48,453 nt of DNA from Bremia lactucae (GCF_004359215.1 NC_090615.1:6614537-6662989), one strand, 5' to 3'; counted from the stretch's first letter, positions 8,600 through 17,990 are shown. The notes: a model not told the origin generated them from the sequence alone. Made by a program: numbers and translations.

Positions 8600-10400
8600 T
8601 CGAAACGAGTATCATTCAACATCATACGTGCCGATTCACTAACAGTCAACGAGTCCACTCGCGACTTAAGTTTTCAACATTGGTATCATTTAACTCAGAT
8701 GTTCCAACGGCCAGCACACTGACGAACTCTATCCGTGGCTCGCGTCAATTGGGCTTTTGCCGCCTAGAAATAGTGGGTTCATGACTCGACATAGCTTCGC
8801 TAGGAATATTGCGCGTTTCGCCTAAGGTCTAAGATCTTAGGCGAACCATGCAATGTTCCTAGCGAAATTAATTACTTCATGCTTAATGTCGTTTAAGGCA
8901 AGCCATACCAAGAACGAAATCATAATTCGAATCTGAAAAAAACGACATGACAGTATTCAATGCTGTCAAAATCCAACAACTTTACACTAAAGTATTACAA
9001 AATTTGGGCACCGTGACACAAGTTCAAGTCGCTAACCGAACAGTGATAGAATTACCTTCCGCTTCATGGTGTTCTATATAGCGCTAACTCATTTCATTGT
9101 GACTACGTCAAATTATTTGCAATACGCTTTCGAGTCAATAAAATGGTCGCGTTGCGCAACGCACGCGCCGGACCCAAAAGCCTCGTGCTTCTTACATAAG
9201 ATATCTATATACTTTCTGCAGTCCACGGTTTTAAGTTCTGCTTCTCTTTCCTTAACGAGGCTACATTTGATTGGTCTTAGTCTCTAAGATGAACCAGATG
9301 TACTCGAACAGCTAGTATGATACCTATGCGTAACGTAGCAATCTGCCTTATAGCTAATTCATCGTTCAGCGCAATATCTACAGCCGCTTCAAATGTAGCG
9401 AAGTGGACTTGGAAAACTTTCGTTTTTGCCACGTTCGTACAGAGACCATTCAAAATAAATTTATAATATTGTCTCTCGTAATGGGTAGCATCATTAAGAG
9501 TTCGAAATTCTTGGACATAGTCCGCCATTGGTTTTAACCTTACGGGAAGATAATAAGCGTAGATGCACGCGATAAGCATGATTAGGCAAGGGATACATGC
9601 GAAACATTTGCAGTCTCAGCGTGTCCTACGTGGAACAAGCGACGTCTACAGACGTGTTGCAGGTTAAGAGCCCATTAACTGGCTCTGCCACCGAGTTTGG
9701 AAATGGACAAGCCAACTTGCTGCTTCCCTAATAAAGAAGTCAAATTTATGACCATATCCACCTTTTAAAAATTAGGAGGGAGATTTTCTCCATCTTTGAC
9801 CTCATATGCTTAACACTCAAGACACCCTACGCTCCTAGTCAGCTATTAGGACAGACCAATTCTGTGGGTGCCGCTATAGTTATATTCCTGTCCAATCAGG
9901 GTGGACACGAAGTGGATAAAGGCATCTAGCCGTGCATTGAGTAGCTCTGATCTATGAGGCAGGATAAAATGCATTTGTTCTTCCGCAACCGAAACTTAAA
10001 GTTTATAAAAGGCGTGGCGTTTAAATTTTAAAAGTTTAAAAGAGGTTTTATCCTCGCAGAGAATCGGTCTGTAAAGACTCAGGCGAAGTTTGACTTCAAG
10101 TGCTACCAGCTTTAGCGGAGCTACCTCGCTCCTACGTCAGAGGTAGACTCATAGACTCAGATAGTCGCTAAATTCCATAGATCCAGTCAATGTAACAATC
10201 TCCAAGAATCGTACATGCTTGTTGAGCTAATCGAGTTCTGGCCTAAGGAATTCAGTGTTTCGTTGAGCCATGTGGCAACTATTATGCATTAGATAGGACT
10301 CTCAATCTTAGTAATAGCATCGTAAGCCTTTAAAAGGCACGAAACGCTTTAATATCAAAAGGAAAATTGGACCTTATCTATGTTTTAAATGTTGACTAGC
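8600..10400 (-). pseudogene. Gypsy-3 protease-gag-leader remnant (copy 1)
   Basis: It corresponds by nucleotide alignment to 43860-45650. The gag part is readable at 9277-9579 (MADYVQEFRTLND, then FEAAVDIALNDELA), matching FEEADAIALHAEFN in the copy at 44514. The protease zone at 8760-9080 is too decayed to show its active site. An imperfect 71-bp hairpin at 8796-8866 is unique to this copy. The leader (about 10040-10400) aligns with 45360-45650. Confidence 0.6.
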
Positions 10401-11847
10401 TTACCCTAATAAAACTAATGCAGACCGTGCACCACATCTATATATGCTGGTTGACACGTGTATCTTACAATAACTAAAATGGTATCACTTACATAAGTAA
10501 AGAGAAAAAAGTATCTCTAAGAGTGTGCCACACCTCCTTTAAGGCTAACATTTCTAGTTTTTCCATTACAGCTGACGTTGGATGCTTTATGGGCTATTAA
10601 GTGGTGCTATGACATTGTATGCATTGGTTTATGAAACTATCTCGATTCAATAGTGTGAATAGTCTAGCCGAGGATGGCCTGATTGACCTTATAAAAGCAC
10701 GAAGACATTAACACGTACGAATTGTTAATAGCGACAGACATTTTCAGCCAATATGTTCAACTAAATGCGAAGTAAATTTAAATTTTATGCAAGCCAATCA
10801 GCAGTTTGCTAATATTGACATATTCGTCACTTGTGGAGAAGAGGACCAATTTCTGGCATGTTCGAGTAAATTGGAGTAAGATCGAAGCTATGCTGGAAGG
10901 CTCGATTTCTTAGCTTCATACGAATGGCTGTACAAATTTTTTGCAACACTAGGCGTTGATGATGATATCTGTGATCTGTAAATGCAAACTGGCCCCAAAA
11001 AACCTAAGTTATTGAGAATACGAAAAGTTTCACGTGATCACAAATTAAATACTTTCTGAATATACAAAACGGTGACAACGCGTGGACCGTTGGCTTAGAT
11101 TTTACGAAGAACAAAATTTAAATTCAGCATCAATCATAAACGGCATTTTTCGCGTTTAATTAATAATGGCATTATTCGTCAATAATTCCAATCGAATCTA
11201 AACATTCGATCGTGACTGCGGTCATATGTGATATTGACGACAGTCAATATATTAACTCTTTCGGCAGAGTAAGATAAGTCCGTCTGTTTGTACGGCGTAA
11301 CGAGAAAGGACTCGATTGGACAATTGTTTAAAATATGGTGTGACCAAGTAGTTACTCGTGTGTAAATGTTCGGTAGAAACTTTCCGAAAAGGCAATGACG
11401 TCCACCTCATCATTCACTTCAGTAGCCTTACAATGTCGAGTTAAAGCAGTCGAAACCGTGGTTTCTACTTTTAATTTCAGCAGTCACTATAATTGCGTGT
11501 CCCATCACATGAATGAAATGATACATACTATTTCCTATAAGAGAGAAATTATATATATCAATAAAATTTTGGAACCGGTATAAACACACAACCCTCTTGG
11601 TGTAGCCACATCCTTCCCGTCCGTATTGATTAAAAACTTCATATAAACTATTTTCACTGTATCATCCAAAAATCAACAGTTATTCCTTTACAATCGTCGT
11701 TAGATCCTCTTTTGGACTATGGTTCCCCACTAAAATTACATTAAGGAATCGCTATTGCCACACACCCTAATTTCTACATTAGAGTAGTGTAATGGGTGTG
11801 ATTGCCCCTGAGCTCATCAGAAACCGTGTTTTCGCTATGCGATGTTA
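10401..11847. other. AT-rich stretch without a supported gene
   Basis: Only short frames occur; the longest (11395-11583, plus, 62 codons) has no recognisable feature. No tRNA or LTR boundary was found. It could be old intergenic DNA or an unrecognised element leader. Confidence 0.5.
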
Positions 11848-12402
11848 TGTGGGCGGGCACGTCATAATGCGGCCTCGCTCTTCTTAGACACACACCCTAG
11901 CACAGCGAGGAAGCGGTTAAACCTGCTTCTCTTGCGTGCAGTGAGGTAGTTGTGGTGGGCGCGCAAGCGACCTCACCCAACACACTAAGAACTCTGGTAA
12001 AGTGTCGTCACGGGAGCGGTAATCCGTCTCCTCGTGCGCACTTACCAAGTAGGTAGTAATTTTCAGACTGATTTATATTTAATAGAATTAAATACAAATA
12101 CCTATTTTTACCAATTAAAATGATATCTCTATCGATATCATTTAATATGTATTGCGAGCGTATCTTTATAGATACCTCGCGTAACGGATGACGCTAGCCG
12201 TCATCACGGATGATGCTGGGCGTCATCCCTCCTAAAGGGAATGCACCCATGTGCATCACATCCATAAGGGTTGGTCACAAATGTGCACCACACCCGAGCG
12301 TTGGGTCTAATTACTATTATTTAGTAATTGATTATCCCCTTAAGTACACATAATGTACCTAACGGGGACTGTGTAACATTAGGGCAACTTTAGCCCGTTA
12401 CA
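11848..12402 (-). repeat. Gypsy-2 LTR, no internal region attached
   Basis: A complete 555 bp LTR (plus-strand TGTGGGCGGGC to GCCCGTTACA). It is longer than the 3306 copy because the phrase GGATGACGCT..CGTCAT is duplicated at 12186-12225. Neither a polypurine tract nor gag adjoins it. No matching 5-bp flanks are seen, so it is a solo LTR that has lost its site or a rearranged end. Confidence 0.8.
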
Positions 12403-12403
12403 C

Positions 12404-12486
12404 ATCCTCTGCACGTACCAGTGTACTAGAAGTGACGTGAGGCAACACTCGCACTGAAGCAGTGCGTATTGGACTTGTTCTGAAGC
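12404..12486 (+). repeat. Gypsy-1 LTR fragment
   Basis: This is the 3' portion of the LTR from CCTCTGCACGTA up to TTCTGAAGC, broken in the loop of the last hairpin, where a minus-strand LTR begins. Confidence 0.7.
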
Positions 12487-12938
12487 TGTAACGGGGCACT
12501 GCGACTTGTACTGTTTCAGTACAAGTCCACTTCACACTGCTTCAGATGTGAGTGGTGCCTCTCGTTAGGTGACGTACACTGTACGTATAGAGGAAGACTT
12601 CTCTTAAGGCAAGTTAGCTTAAGAGTGTAAAATGAAAACTGTATTAATATAGTTAAGTGTCTTGTTAATCTATCTTTGTAAATGTTGTCTTAACTATAAA
12701 CTAATACTAAACATGTAAATGAATTCTAATCTATCTTATCTAGTAACTCTCTTTGATTACTCCTACAGCTGATTAGTCTGCGGAATAAATAGATATAATG
12801 GCCTATACCTATTTATGGATAATAATTCAGGGTACTACTATATAAAGTAATATCCTCCAAATATTATCTACCTTTTAGATAATATATTAATTAACAACCT
12901 TTAAGTGTTAATTTCAGGTAACGATACACCCCGTTACA
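12487..12938 (-). repeat. Gypsy-1 LTR (minus), near-identical to 36577-37008
   Basis: A full 452 bp LTR reads from TGTAACGGGGCAC to ACCCCGTTACA. By eye it differs from 36577-37008 by about one base plus a 20-base stretch lost at the n of the other copy. The identity continues through the next 23 bp and the start of another LTR, up to the gap. Confidence 0.85.
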
Positions 12939-12961
12939 GCTTCTGTACATGTCCACCTCAG

Positions 12962-13019
12962 TGTAACGGTACATGAAACTAACACCTAAAGGTTGTAAAA
13001 TAATATTATATCTAAAAGG
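12962..13019 (+). repeat. Start of a plus-strand Gypsy-1 LTR, cut by gap
   Basis: It begins TGTAACGGTACATG and runs into the N block. The same sequence continues past this point at 37032-37367. Confidence 0.75.
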
Positions 13020-13119
13020 NNNNNNNNNNNNNNNNNNNNNNNNNNNNNNNNNNNNNNNNNNNNNNNNNNNNNNNNNNNNNNNNNNNNNNNNNNNNNNNNN
13101 NNNNNNNNNNNNNNNNNNN
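13020..13119. other. Assembly gap (100 N)
   Basis: A fixed-length scaffold gap between two Gypsy-1 pieces. The true length and adjacency are unknown. Confidence 0.99.
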
Positions 13120-13590
13120 TCTGGAGCAACTTTAGTCAAGAGATTTGCAAATTCTCTTGAGGTTGCTGAATCAGTAGGGCGTTGCGCCCCTACTGACCTC
13201 GACGGTTTTTTGGTGGTCCGCCTCGTTGTTTAGATTTCGCAACAACGGCGGACCTGCGACCGTTGCCTCTTTTGGCATTCGGTCCATGAAAACATACAGT
13301 ATCTCTCGGTACTGGGCGTGGGGCACTACACATATGAGCGTAGTGACCTAGCTTTTGACAGCGATTGCATTTTTGAAATCGCTCATTACTCGAAAAGAGA
13401 GGTCTCTCGCTTTCGACAAAATAGAGGTCCATAGGTTCTGAACCGCCAATCTTGTGCGTCTTGGAGGACGATATCATGACGAACTAGCTTGAGCCTGTCT
13501 CAAGCTAAAGTCCTCCTGTTTCGCAACGGATATTGCTTCTTCAAGCGTATCCAGTTCCAAGCGGAACAGGTGGATCTACACTGGGACCGT
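13120..13590 (-). pseudogene. Gypsy-1 gag C-terminus with zinc knuckle
   Basis: On the minus strand the gag tail (LDTLEEAISVAEQEDF) is followed, in the 13190-13477 frame, by a CCHC zinc knuckle CNRCQKLGHYAHMC (CX2CX4HX4C) and a basic stretch. The first residues of the protease region adjoin the gap. Zinc knuckles bind element RNA in the capsid. The rest of gag is replaced at 13590 by unrelated sequence. Confidence 0.75.
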
Positions 13591-14028
13591 AATTTGAAAG
13601 ACAAATTATACTTGCACAGTCTGCTTGTGGATACTTCTGGACGTAAGATGCGAAGGTTGATTTTCTGGGTCATTATCTGAATGGTATGGCCGAAAAGTAC
13701 TTTGACAAGCAAATTGTTCTTGGTGTAGCCAGAATGCCACGCTTCAGTACAACCTAAAAAGTATGCTACAAGCAATCAAGACTAATATTACGCCAGCTCA
13801 AGCGATGGATCTTTTCACACGTCCTAAAGATCCAAGAAAATTGTGGATTGAACATCTTCTGTACTTGAATGCTGTTTCAGAGCGTGTCAGATGGAAACTC
13901 GGATTTTCTAGTGTTAAACAACGTAATACAGTATGCGCCACATAAGATACAAGCAGCCCTGATGGGCAAGGCTAATCGTAAAATAATAAAAGCCAAGGTT
14001 AATCATAACAGAACGGACTATCTACAGC
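13591..14028 (+). pseudogene. Retroelement-like coding remnant of another family
   Basis: Plus-strand phrases GMAEKYFDK, LQYNLKSMLQAIK, ITPAQAMDLFTRPKDPRKLW and EHLLYLNAVSERV, then LVLNNVIQYA, spread over two frames, read like a retrotransposon gag different from Gypsy-1, -2 and -3. It is bounded by Gypsy-1 gag on the left and a Gypsy-2 LTR on the right. The family is not identified. Confidence 0.4.
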
Positions 14029-14551
14029 TGTTGGCGGGCACGTCGTTATGCGGCCACGCTCTACTTAGACACACACCCTAGCACAGCAAGGAAGCGGTTA
14101 AACCAGCTTCTCTTGCGTGCAGTGAGGTAGTTGTGGTGTGCGCCTTAGCGTCCTTACCTAACGCCATAAGTACTTTAGCTAAGTGTCGTTACGGGAGCGG
14201 CTCCTCGTGCGCACTTACTAAGTAGGAAGTAGTTTTTAGACTGTTTATATTTAATCGCATTAAAAAAATGCTTATTTTTACAAATCAAAATGTCATCTCT
14301 ATAAGTAACACTAAATATGTATTGCGAGCGTATCTTTCTAGATACCTTGCGTAACGGATGACGCTAGCCGTTATTTCTCCTAATGCAAATGTATCTATGT
14401 GCATCACAAACGCAGGGGTTGGTCACAAATGTGAACGACACCCGAGCGGTGGGTCTAATTACTTTATTTAAGTAATTGACCATCCCCTTTAAGTGCACCA
14501 AGTGTACTTAACGGGGACTGCGTAACATTAGGTTAACTTTAGCCCGTTTCT
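14029..14551 (-). repeat. Gypsy-2 3' LTR (element on minus strand)
   Basis: About 523 bp, plus-strand TGTTGGCGGGC to AGCCCGTTTCT; the usual TTACA end is mutated. The internal region starts at 14552 with the 3' untranslated zone that holds the antisense ORF. Confidence 0.8.
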
Positions 14552-14642
14552 CCACACCTTAAGGAAGGAATTTACATTTTTTAAATTCGTCAAAGAGGAG
14601 CGAGGAATAACGAGCAGCTTTACGCGCCGCTAGTTCTCTCAA

Positions 14643-14649
14643 TCACTCT
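14643..14649 (+). promoter_or_regulatory. Initiator-like motif for the antisense ORF
   Basis: TCACTCT fits the oomycete initiator TCAYTYY. Its A lies 37 nt before the ATG at 14682. The other two Gypsy-2 copies have TCACTCT (3930) and TCACTTT (37800) 36 nt before the same start. The copies are homologous, so this is not independent evidence. Confidence 0.4.
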
Positions 14650-14681
14650 AGCGACCTGTATTCACATACACGGCGCTAACG

Positions 14682-15245
14682 ATGCCACCAAAATGGGGCT
14701 CCGTTGGTGGATCGTCTGCGAAGACACCCACTCAACCTCGCACTAAGCGCACGCACCACGTTAACTCGCCGGTTGCGTCCAATGCCTTAGTCGAAACGCC
14801 GACAGCTACTGCTGCTGTTGCGTTAACGGGGCTAAAGGATCCATCACATTTTAACAGTGAGGATGCTGATCCGTCGCTCATTGTCGACTACAATGAGTCG
14901 ACACCGTTACCGTCACCTCATAGTAGTGACGCGGTCAACGAGCTCATGAGGAAGGATGATAACGCATTTTTTCCCATTCAAACTTCTCTCATGACTGACA
15001 ACATGGAGACAGCAACATTCACGATTGCTGTCTCGTCGACTGCGCTGGATAGCGCAGCGACAGGTAATGAGAGCGCTGCCCATAAAGGCGCAGCCACTTC
15101 TTCATTGGGTAAAACCACAACGCCTTATGCTCAGACCATAATCCACAATGGTTCTGACATAGAGGATTTGAAGCCTAAAGCTTCGCCGACGACACGTGGA
15201 CTCAGTCGGTGTGACAATCCATTCGTTCAGAGCATGGCTATGTGA
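14682..15245 (+). CDS. Gypsy-2 antisense ORF, N-terminal part
   Basis: A 187-codon ATG frame reads away from the 3' LTR and against pol. It opens with a basic stretch (MPPKWGSVGG, then QPRTKRTHH), then an Ala/Thr-rich part, then an acidic Ser/Pro-rich part (SLIVDYNESTPLPSPHSSD). Partial copies at 3968 and 37838 preserve most phrases. The stop at 15243 is followed by further stops only up to 15461, after which the same frame is open to 16004. I read this as the first half of one antisense gene with a decayed middle. It matches no known family. The product may be nuclear, judging from the basic start (inference). Confidence 0.55.
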   Translation: MPPKWGSVGGSSAKTPTQPRTKRTHHVNSPVASNALVETPTATAAVALTGLKDPSHFNSEDADPSLIVDYNESTPLPSPHSSDAVNELMRKDDNAFFPIQTSLMTDNMETATFTIAVSSTALDSAATGNESAAHKGAATSSLGKTTTPYAQTIIHNGSDIEDLKPKASPTTRGLSRCDNPFVQSMAM

Positions 15246-15461
15246 CGGGTGGCATATCACATTGCCCCCTCCATCTATATGGCCTTGTTGAAAGAACCAA
15301 GAGCGTTGCTCCTAGAGCGCTCTTTTCTAGACGCACATAAATATTATAGCCTCCCAAAATCATAAAAGGCTCAGGGAAAATCGCTTAAGCGTATTTTCCG
15401 ATGCTTCTGCTAGTCCACTTGAGACTAGCGAAGAGGCTTGAGCTGGTGCTCCATTTCATAG

Positions 15462-16004
15462 GCAGCCATCAAGCCGGGCACATCAACCCTAGGGCATCGA
15501 TCGGTTCCCAAGAGTCGAAACTTTTCGGATAATCTTTCCATTGGACGAGGATCTGATACCTTTGCCTCACGGAGCGGTGGTCAAGCAACCTTCCAACAAG
15601 AAAGCGTTAATTCCCACCCGCATCCATCAGTGCAGGCGGCGCCCGAACACCTACTCGCGGCTGCCTTACCTTCGTCCGTTCAGTCAGAGGTGTTTTGCGC
15701 TGCTGAACGAAGTATTGCGGACCTCGAGGGTCAAGTCTCGCGACTGACCTCGGATCTTCATGATGTCCGAGCGAAGGCTCGTCAGGGTTATGAACGCCTG
15801 AAGACTCGCTTGGACCTTTTTGAGAGGATAATGCTGAAGGATCCGCGTTACTTGCGTGACGTCCCTCGTTCTCCGAGTAAACTTTGCGGTGGGAGGGGTC
15901 GATCGGCTGAAAGTTTTTTGCCTTCTCCGCCCTTCTCACCCGAACGACGGTCGACTCGCAGTCGGCGTCACCGTCGGTCTCCTTTGACGGATGGTAGTAT
16001 GTGA
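15462..16004 (+). CDS. Gypsy-2 antisense ORF, C-terminal coiled-coil part
   Basis: In phase with 14682, 180 codons are open. A Ser/Gln-rich stretch comes first, then from about 15696 a coiled coil of about 40 residues (ADLEGQVSRLTSDLHDV is its core; 10 of 12 a/d positions are apolar), then a Ser/Arg-rich basic tail (RRSTRSRRHRRSP). On the other strand lie the pol linker (15607-15939) and chromodomain (15490-15606), so both strands are open here. The Gypsy-1 antisense frame ends with a coiled coil at the same position relative to pol. No start codon belongs to this part alone. Confidence 0.5.
   Translation, partial: AAIKPGTSTLGHRSVPKSRNFSDNLSIGRGSDTFASRSGGQATFQQESVNSHPHPSVQAAPEHLLAAALPSSVQSEVFCAAERSIADLEGQVSRLTSDLHDVRAKARQGYERLKTRLDLFERIMLKDPRYLRDVPRSPSKLCGGRGRSAESFLPSPPFSPERRSTRSRRHRRSPLTDGSM
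15490..15939 (-). pseudogene. Gypsy-2 pol linker and chromodomain
   Basis: The linker (110 codons, Ser/Pro/Arg-rich) runs in frame into a chromodomain with RFLVGRLLDHRS, YQILVQWKDYPKSFDSWEP. A single TAA near 15608 separates the two where Gypsy-1 has a Gln codon. The chromodomain is of the integrase C-terminal type found in chromoviruses. It opposes the antisense coiled-coil frame. Confidence 0.7.
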
Positions 16005-16097
16005 CTTCATTTGAATCTACATACGACCCACGTAAAATATGGGATGCGTCTTCATATATCGGGGGAGGGTCCCTATAATTAAGATCTCCACCCTTTT

Positions 16098-16283
16098 TTA
16101 CCTCGTAAAGGGCCCAATGAAACGCGGCAACAATTTCGTAGTTACTCCAAGTAGTACAGAAATGTCATTATTAGGTAGGGAAGCAGTACTTAATAGTACT
16201 TTTTCACCCACTCTAAAGCGTTCATTGTTTTTGCGACCATTTCGGTCCGCATATTCTTTTTGCTTGTCCTGTGCGCTTGCCAT
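16098..16283 (-). pseudogene. Gypsy-2 integrase C-terminal fragment
   Basis: MASAQDKQKEYADRNGRKN, FRVGEKVLLST and KLLPRFIGPF are the C-terminal integrase motifs following the catalytic core. The upstream core falls in or beyond the gap at 16311. The closest copy is at 38700-38879. Confidence 0.75.
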
Positions 16284-16310
16284 TGCGTCACGGAATTTAC
16301 GTGTGATGGC

Positions 16311-16410
16311 NNNNNNNNNNNNNNNNNNNNNNNNNNNNNNNNNNNNNNNNNNNNNNNNNNNNNNNNNNNNNNNNNNNNNNNNNNNNNNNNNNNNNNNNNN
16401 NNNNNNNNNN
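16311..16410. other. Assembly gap (100 N)
   Basis: The gap separates a minus-strand Gypsy-2 pol end from a plus-strand Gypsy-2 5' end. The orientation switch falls inside unsequenced DNA. Confidence 0.99.
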
Positions 16411-16511
16411 CTGCACGCAAGAGAAGCAGGTTTAGCCGCTTCTTCGCTGTGCTAGGGTGTGTGCTTAAGTAGAGCGTGGTCGCATTACGAAATAGGACGT
16501 GCCCGCCTACA
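16411..16511 (+). repeat. Gypsy-2 5' LTR, 3' end only
   Basis: The last 101 bp of the LTR end in GTGCCCGCCTACA and are followed by two bases and the primer-binding site. This piece fixes the true orientation of all Gypsy-2 LTRs. Confidence 0.85.
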
Positions 16512-16513
16512 CT

Positions 16514-16525
16514 TGGTAGCACTTG
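16514..16525 (+). promoter_or_regulatory. Gypsy-2 primer-binding site
   Basis: TGGTAGCACTTG starts two bases after the LTR. It begins TGG as expected for a tRNA 3' CCA and shares its first 11 bases with the Gypsy-1 site at 24801. The tRNA is not identified. Confidence 0.65.
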
Positions 16526-16567
16526 AAATCCTTCCCACGACCCGCATCTCTGCGTGTGTACGTGAGG

Positions 16568-17238
16568 ATGATCCTCAATATTGATTGGGCTCATTTTCCC
16601 CACCTCTCCGAACATCATCGGGAGGTGGCAGGGCTAATGGCGCAGGGACTTGGTGAACAAGCCCTGGCCAGGCTCCTGGGTAGTCCTCCTGAGCAACATG
16701 TTGCTCAGTTGGAGCAGTTTGAGGCATTCGTGCTCGGACAGCGGAGGGCCGCGTCCGAGGCACAGAGCCATGCTGCGGCGGAGTCCGTCACTCAGACTCA
16801 GGATGAGCTGAGGCATGAGCAGGCTCGGAGCGAGGCTCACAACAGGACTGTTGAGATGCTCTCTGCCCGGCCGCATCAGCCGAGACCCATTCGGATGAAC
16901 TCGCCTAAGTTAGATGGAAATGCAGCGCACACGATTGTACAATGGCTGTTAGCAGTGGAGCAATGCGGTGTCGCCCAGCTCATCGAGGACGACAGCCGGA
17001 TGGTGTCGTACGCCATGTCGCATCTGCGCGGTAAGGCCTCAGAGTGGGCTTACTCGGCGCTTATGGCGGACAGAAAGGCGTTCCCTTCATGGGCGATCTT
17101 CAAGGAAAAGATTCGCGCCATGTACCAGCCACCGAACAACGAAGTGTTGCTTCAGGCGCGCTTCTTTGGGGCGCGACAGGCGAAGCGATCTCTGCAAGAG
17201 TATGTGCAAGAGATGCGCTCGCTGTCGGCAATTCATGG
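16568..17238 (+). pseudogene. Gypsy-2 gag, truncated
   Basis: The frame is open from 16523; I prefer the ATG at 16568 because the minus copy also starts there (19907). The first 110 residues are charged and helical (EQHVAQLEQFEAFVLGQR). A Retrotrans_gag-type capsid follows: VQWLLAVEQCGV, RMVSYAMSHLRGKASEWA, MYQPPNNEVLLQARFFGARQ. At about 17238 the sequence switches to Gypsy-1 reverse transcriptase, so the capsid end and zinc knuckle are missing. It mirrors the copy at 18813-19907. Confidence 0.8.
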
Positions 17239-17990
17239 ATGTAATCCCTGAAACAGTTCCATGCGAGTTGTCTAAGGATAAAGGCACTCCTCATGAGATC
17301 GAGCTCAAATCGGGCTCAAAGTACTGTGTTATGAAGCAGTGGCCACTGCCTCGTGAACAAGTACTTGCGATTAAAAGCGGGCCATTAAAGGGAATCAACC
17401 TCTCCTCATAGCTCTCCCACCCTCTGTGTGCGAAAGTCCACAGGAGGGTGGCGAATAGTGCACGCGCAAGAAATTGAATGTGTAACGGTACCGACTCAAA
17501 CGCCGATACCATGAAAAGACGTAATCATTGATGGTACCTCTTATAGTACCATATTTTCGTCTACGGATCGGTTGGATGGATTTTATCAGGTACTTATGCG
17601 TGAACGGGGCATCCCGAAGATAGCAGCGAGCACTCCCAGTGGGATGCTCTGGGAATGGCTAGTAATACCACAGGGGCTTATTAACGCCCCTGCAACATTC
17701 AACAGATGCGTAACGGATCTGTTGAGACCCATGCGAGAATTCGCACCGAGCTATTCTGACAATGTAATCGTCCATAGCCAGGCAATAAACGGAAAGACGG
17801 ACGTGGAAGTTCATAAAACTCACGTTCGTGATAATCTTACACTTATGCGGAAGCATAAGTTGCACGCGAATCTCAAGAAGTGTATATTCGCTGCAAGCGA
17901 AATATGACTTCTTGGGTGCATCGTAGGTAAACGCGGTGTGCACCCTGATCCCAAAAAGACCAAGGCAATTACAGACTGGCCAGTCTAGTC
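17239..17990 (+). pseudogene. Gypsy-1 reverse transcriptase, inactive
   Basis: The start is readable as IPETVPCEL and KQWPLPREQV. The 17572-17907 frame (111 codons) covers palm motifs: GFYQVLMRERGIPKIA, TPSGMLWEWLVIPQGL and NAPATFNRCV. The catalytic box reads YSDN at 17752-17763 in place of YxDD: the second aspartate codon is AAT, so the enzyme would be inactive. Several frameshifts separate the parts. It is joined to Gypsy-2 gag on its left. Confidence 0.8.

Noticed and set aside
9066..9287. Hydrophobic 73-codon plus-strand frame
   Set aside because: It is antisense to the Gypsy-3 gag region and not kept in the other copy.
12404..12600. Repeated hairpins resembling a CRISPR-like array
   Set aside because: They are the LTR stem-loops of adjoining Gypsy-1 copies; there are no regular spacers and the genome is eukaryotic.
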